A DNA stretch of 64,000 nt from positions 15,625,001-15,689,000 of the forward strand of contig CM077011.1 of assembly GCA_039090855.1 (NCBI GenBank). The letters are read 5' to 3'. Shown piece by piece: positions 62,192 through 64,000 of the stretch. Positions within the stretch are counted from its first letter, which is position 1. Each line of letters opens with the position of its first letter. Below the pieces are notes generated by a model. The model saw only the letters and a list, made by a program, of their open reading frames with translations, searched no databases and was not told the DNA's origin. The stretch comes from Macrothele yani (lineage: Eukaryota; Arthropoda; Arachnida; Araneae; Macrothelidae). A program made the translations under genes and the position numbers.

Positions 62192-64000
62192 GATCTCATT
62201 GAACTGAAAAGTGGACATCTTTTCTATTATCGTGGGACAGATACTGGCAGAACTAGTGGTGTTGGATTTATAATAAACAAGAAACTGAAGGATAAAGTGG
62301 TAGAAGTTGAAAGTTCCTCTGACAGAGCTGCACGACTCGTTATCCAACTATCGAGAAGATACCAGGCTCAGATTATTCAAACTTATGCACCCACCACAAG
62401 TCATCCTGAAGAAGAAATTGAAGAATTTTATGAGGAAATTCGTCATCTAAATAATAAAGGTAAGCAGCACTTGAAGATAATTATGGGAGATTTCAATGCA
62501 AAAATAGGGCACCGGCAACAGAATGAAACTTCAGTAGGTAAATTCGGTCACGGCAACAGAAACCAGCGTGGAAATACTCTCGTTGAGTTTGCAGAGGCAG
62601 AAGGATTTTTCATCTTGAATTCCTTTTTCAAGAAAAAGCCACACAGGAAATGGACATGGAGACATCCAATTGGGACGACAAGTGAAATTGATTTTATTAT
62701 GTGTAACAAAAAATTCGTCATCGAAGACTGCAGTGTGCTGAACAAGTTCAACACAGGTAGTGACCATAGATTGGTGAGATGTAAGATGCACCTCAACACT
62801 AAACTGGAACGTGGCAAGCTCATAAGACAAACAGAATGTATTGACATAACCAACCTTAAAAAACACCATAATACTTTCAAGTTGGAACTGAAGAACAGAT
62901 TCTCTGCTTTAGAAGGCCTAACATCGGAAGAAGTGGATATTTCGGAAGTTAACAGAAAAGTAACCAAAGCTCTTATGGAAACAGCAACAAAATTAGCTGG
63001 GTCTAAGAACAAGTTGCATGTAAACAAATTATCAAGAAAAACCAAAATGTTGATGCAAAAAAGAAGAGAGATGAGGACAACTAAAAAAGATGTGACTTCC
63101 AAAGTGGAATATATAGAGCTATGCAAGACAGCACGAAAAAGTATCACTGAAGACGTAAGGAAATTCAACTGTGAGCTAGTGAGGAAAGCAATTGAAAACA
63201 ACCAAAGCCTAAAGATAGCAAAGGGACATCTCAGTAAGGGAAGAAAACAGATTATGGCTCTAAGAAAAGAAGATGGTTCTATAACAAGAAATAGAGGCGA
63301 AATTTTGACAAGAGTGAAAGATTTCTACTCCAAATTATATGAAAGGGATGATACATGTACTCCAGACATCATGAAAGGTACCAGAGTTCTTCCAGTCCTC
63401 CCAGCAGAAGTTGCTCATGCAATCAAGAACATGAAGCGGGGGAAAGCTCCAGGAGAAGATGGAATTACTATAGACATCATACAAGAAGCAAGTGGAGAAA
63501 TTGAAACAGTACTCGCCCAAATTTTCACTCGATGCCTTAATGAAGGGAAGATTCCTGAGGATTGGAACAATGCTACAATGATCCTGCTACATAAAAAAGG
63601 TGACATTGAGGATCTCAGGAACTACAGACCTATCAGCCTCCTATCAGTGGTTTATAAAATCTTCACTAAAGTTCTTTCACACCGCTTGAAGGTAACACTG
63701 GACATGGCTCAACCGAGAGAACAAGCTGGATTCAGGAGTGGCTACAGCACAATAGATCATATCCACGTACTGAGAGAACTAATTGAAAGAGCGAGGGAAT
63801 ATGAACTTCCATTGTGCATGGCTTTTATCGATTATGAAAAAGCCTTTGATTCGGTGAAACCATCAGCAGTTACCACGGCTCTGAAATCCTGCGGTATTGA
63901 AGATGCATACATTAATATTATTAATAACATCTATGAAAATGCAAGTGCAAAGATTCGGCTGTTTGAAAATACAACACACATAAAAATTGGAAAGGGAGTG
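62192..64000 (+). CDS. RTE retrotransposon polyprotein: endonuclease and reverse transcriptase, cut by the window end
   Basis: One frame is open for 603 codons without a stop, from GATCTCATT at 62192 to the window end. The start is missing. It begins inside the APE-type endonuclease (LKSGHLFYYRGTD, GRTSGVGFI). IIMGDFNAKIG holds the conserved GDFN, KWTWRHPIGTTSEIDFIM follows, and NTGSDHRLVRCKM holds the conserved SDHR. A ~170-residue basic linker follows. The reverse transcriptase then starts with MKRGKAPGEDGITIDII, WNNATMILLHKKGD and NYRPISLLSVVYKIF, and reaches FIDYEKAFDSV (motif A Asp). The FADD motif lies beyond the window. It agrees almost exactly with the copy at 37932-39239 where they overlap (RNYRP against GNYRP, ELPLC against ELSLC). 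The first part of the endonuclease is missing, so the copy is 5'-truncated. Confidence 0.94.
62192..64000 (+). mobile_element. RTE LINE, 5'-truncated, continuing past the window
   Basis: Homology to the RTE begins immediately after the (TA)n run, within the endonuclease. The long uninterrupted frame suggests recent insertion. The open frame on the opposite strand (62548-63201) is a shadow. Confidence 0.92.

Noticed and set aside
62548..63201. 217-codon frame on the minus strand
   Set aside because: It is the antisense of the RTE endonuclease and linker frame, which has clear motifs on the plus strand.
61913..64000. Opposed RTE pieces as one twin-primed (5'-inverted) insertion
   Set aside because: The short minus-strand piece has its own 11-bp target duplication (TCTTCCTATAT) on both sides, so it is a separate insertion into the (TA)n next to the plus-strand copy.

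Overview
This is a stretch of eukaryotic nuclear DNA with no host gene that I can support. It is almost entirely transposable elements and their debris, many of them nested. The element mix is a Tc1-like and mariner-like (DD34E/DD34D) majority, RTE non-LTR retrotransposons with (ATG)n tails, tRNA-derived SINEs, hAT-type MITEs and fold-back repeats. This points to an arthropod genome. A chelicerate is plausible from the general look of the Tc1 transposases, but the sequence alone does not settle the species.

Layout. 0-4 kb: the 3' end of an RTE element, then a 2.5 kb inverted-repeat structure holding a full Tc1-like element (975-2315) that itself carries a small nested element, then a fold-back MITE split by a SINE. 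5-9.3 kb: SINE debris, a 33-bp minisatellite, and a transposase fragment whose 3' end has become an 18-unit, 85-bp tandem array. 10-12.7 kb: two mariner remnants, the second holding a 76-bp tandem array built from its catalytic-motif region. 12.7-25.2 kb: copies of a modular repeat made of ~145-bp units, alternating with mariner (15753-17028, 20198-21310, 23162-24094) and Tc1-like (21612-23043) elements. 25.4-37.4 kb: Tc1-like elements at 25457, 33199 and 35320 (the last with seven 98-bp repeats inside its transposase), plus mariner fragments. 37.9-39.3 kb: an RTE copy with an open reverse-transcriptase frame. 40-44.7 kb: mariner, hAT MITE, modular repeat and Tc1-like element. 45-53.7 kb: SINEs of several families, a decayed CR1/Jockey-like LINE, a hAT MITE and fold-back repeats. 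54-60.5 kb: mariner, a tandem block with CTCF-like cores, and three Tc1-like remnants, one carrying a ~255-bp tandem triplication. 61.9-64 kb: a short RTE insertion and then a longer RTE copy, open from its endonuclease domain into its reverse transcriptase and running off the window.

How the parts relate. Nothing here forms a pathway. The strongest non-obvious pattern is that at least six Tc1/mariner-group transposase genes of different families carry tandem duplications inside their coding sequence: 85 bp x18, 98 bp x7, ~76 bp x4, ~255 bp x~2.6, 25 bp x2 and 24 bp x2. Two of the arrays are satellite-like. The window looks like a place where satellite repeats are being born from transposase genes. 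The RTE copies look young (near-identical to each other, open frames); every DNA transposon I could read through is broken.
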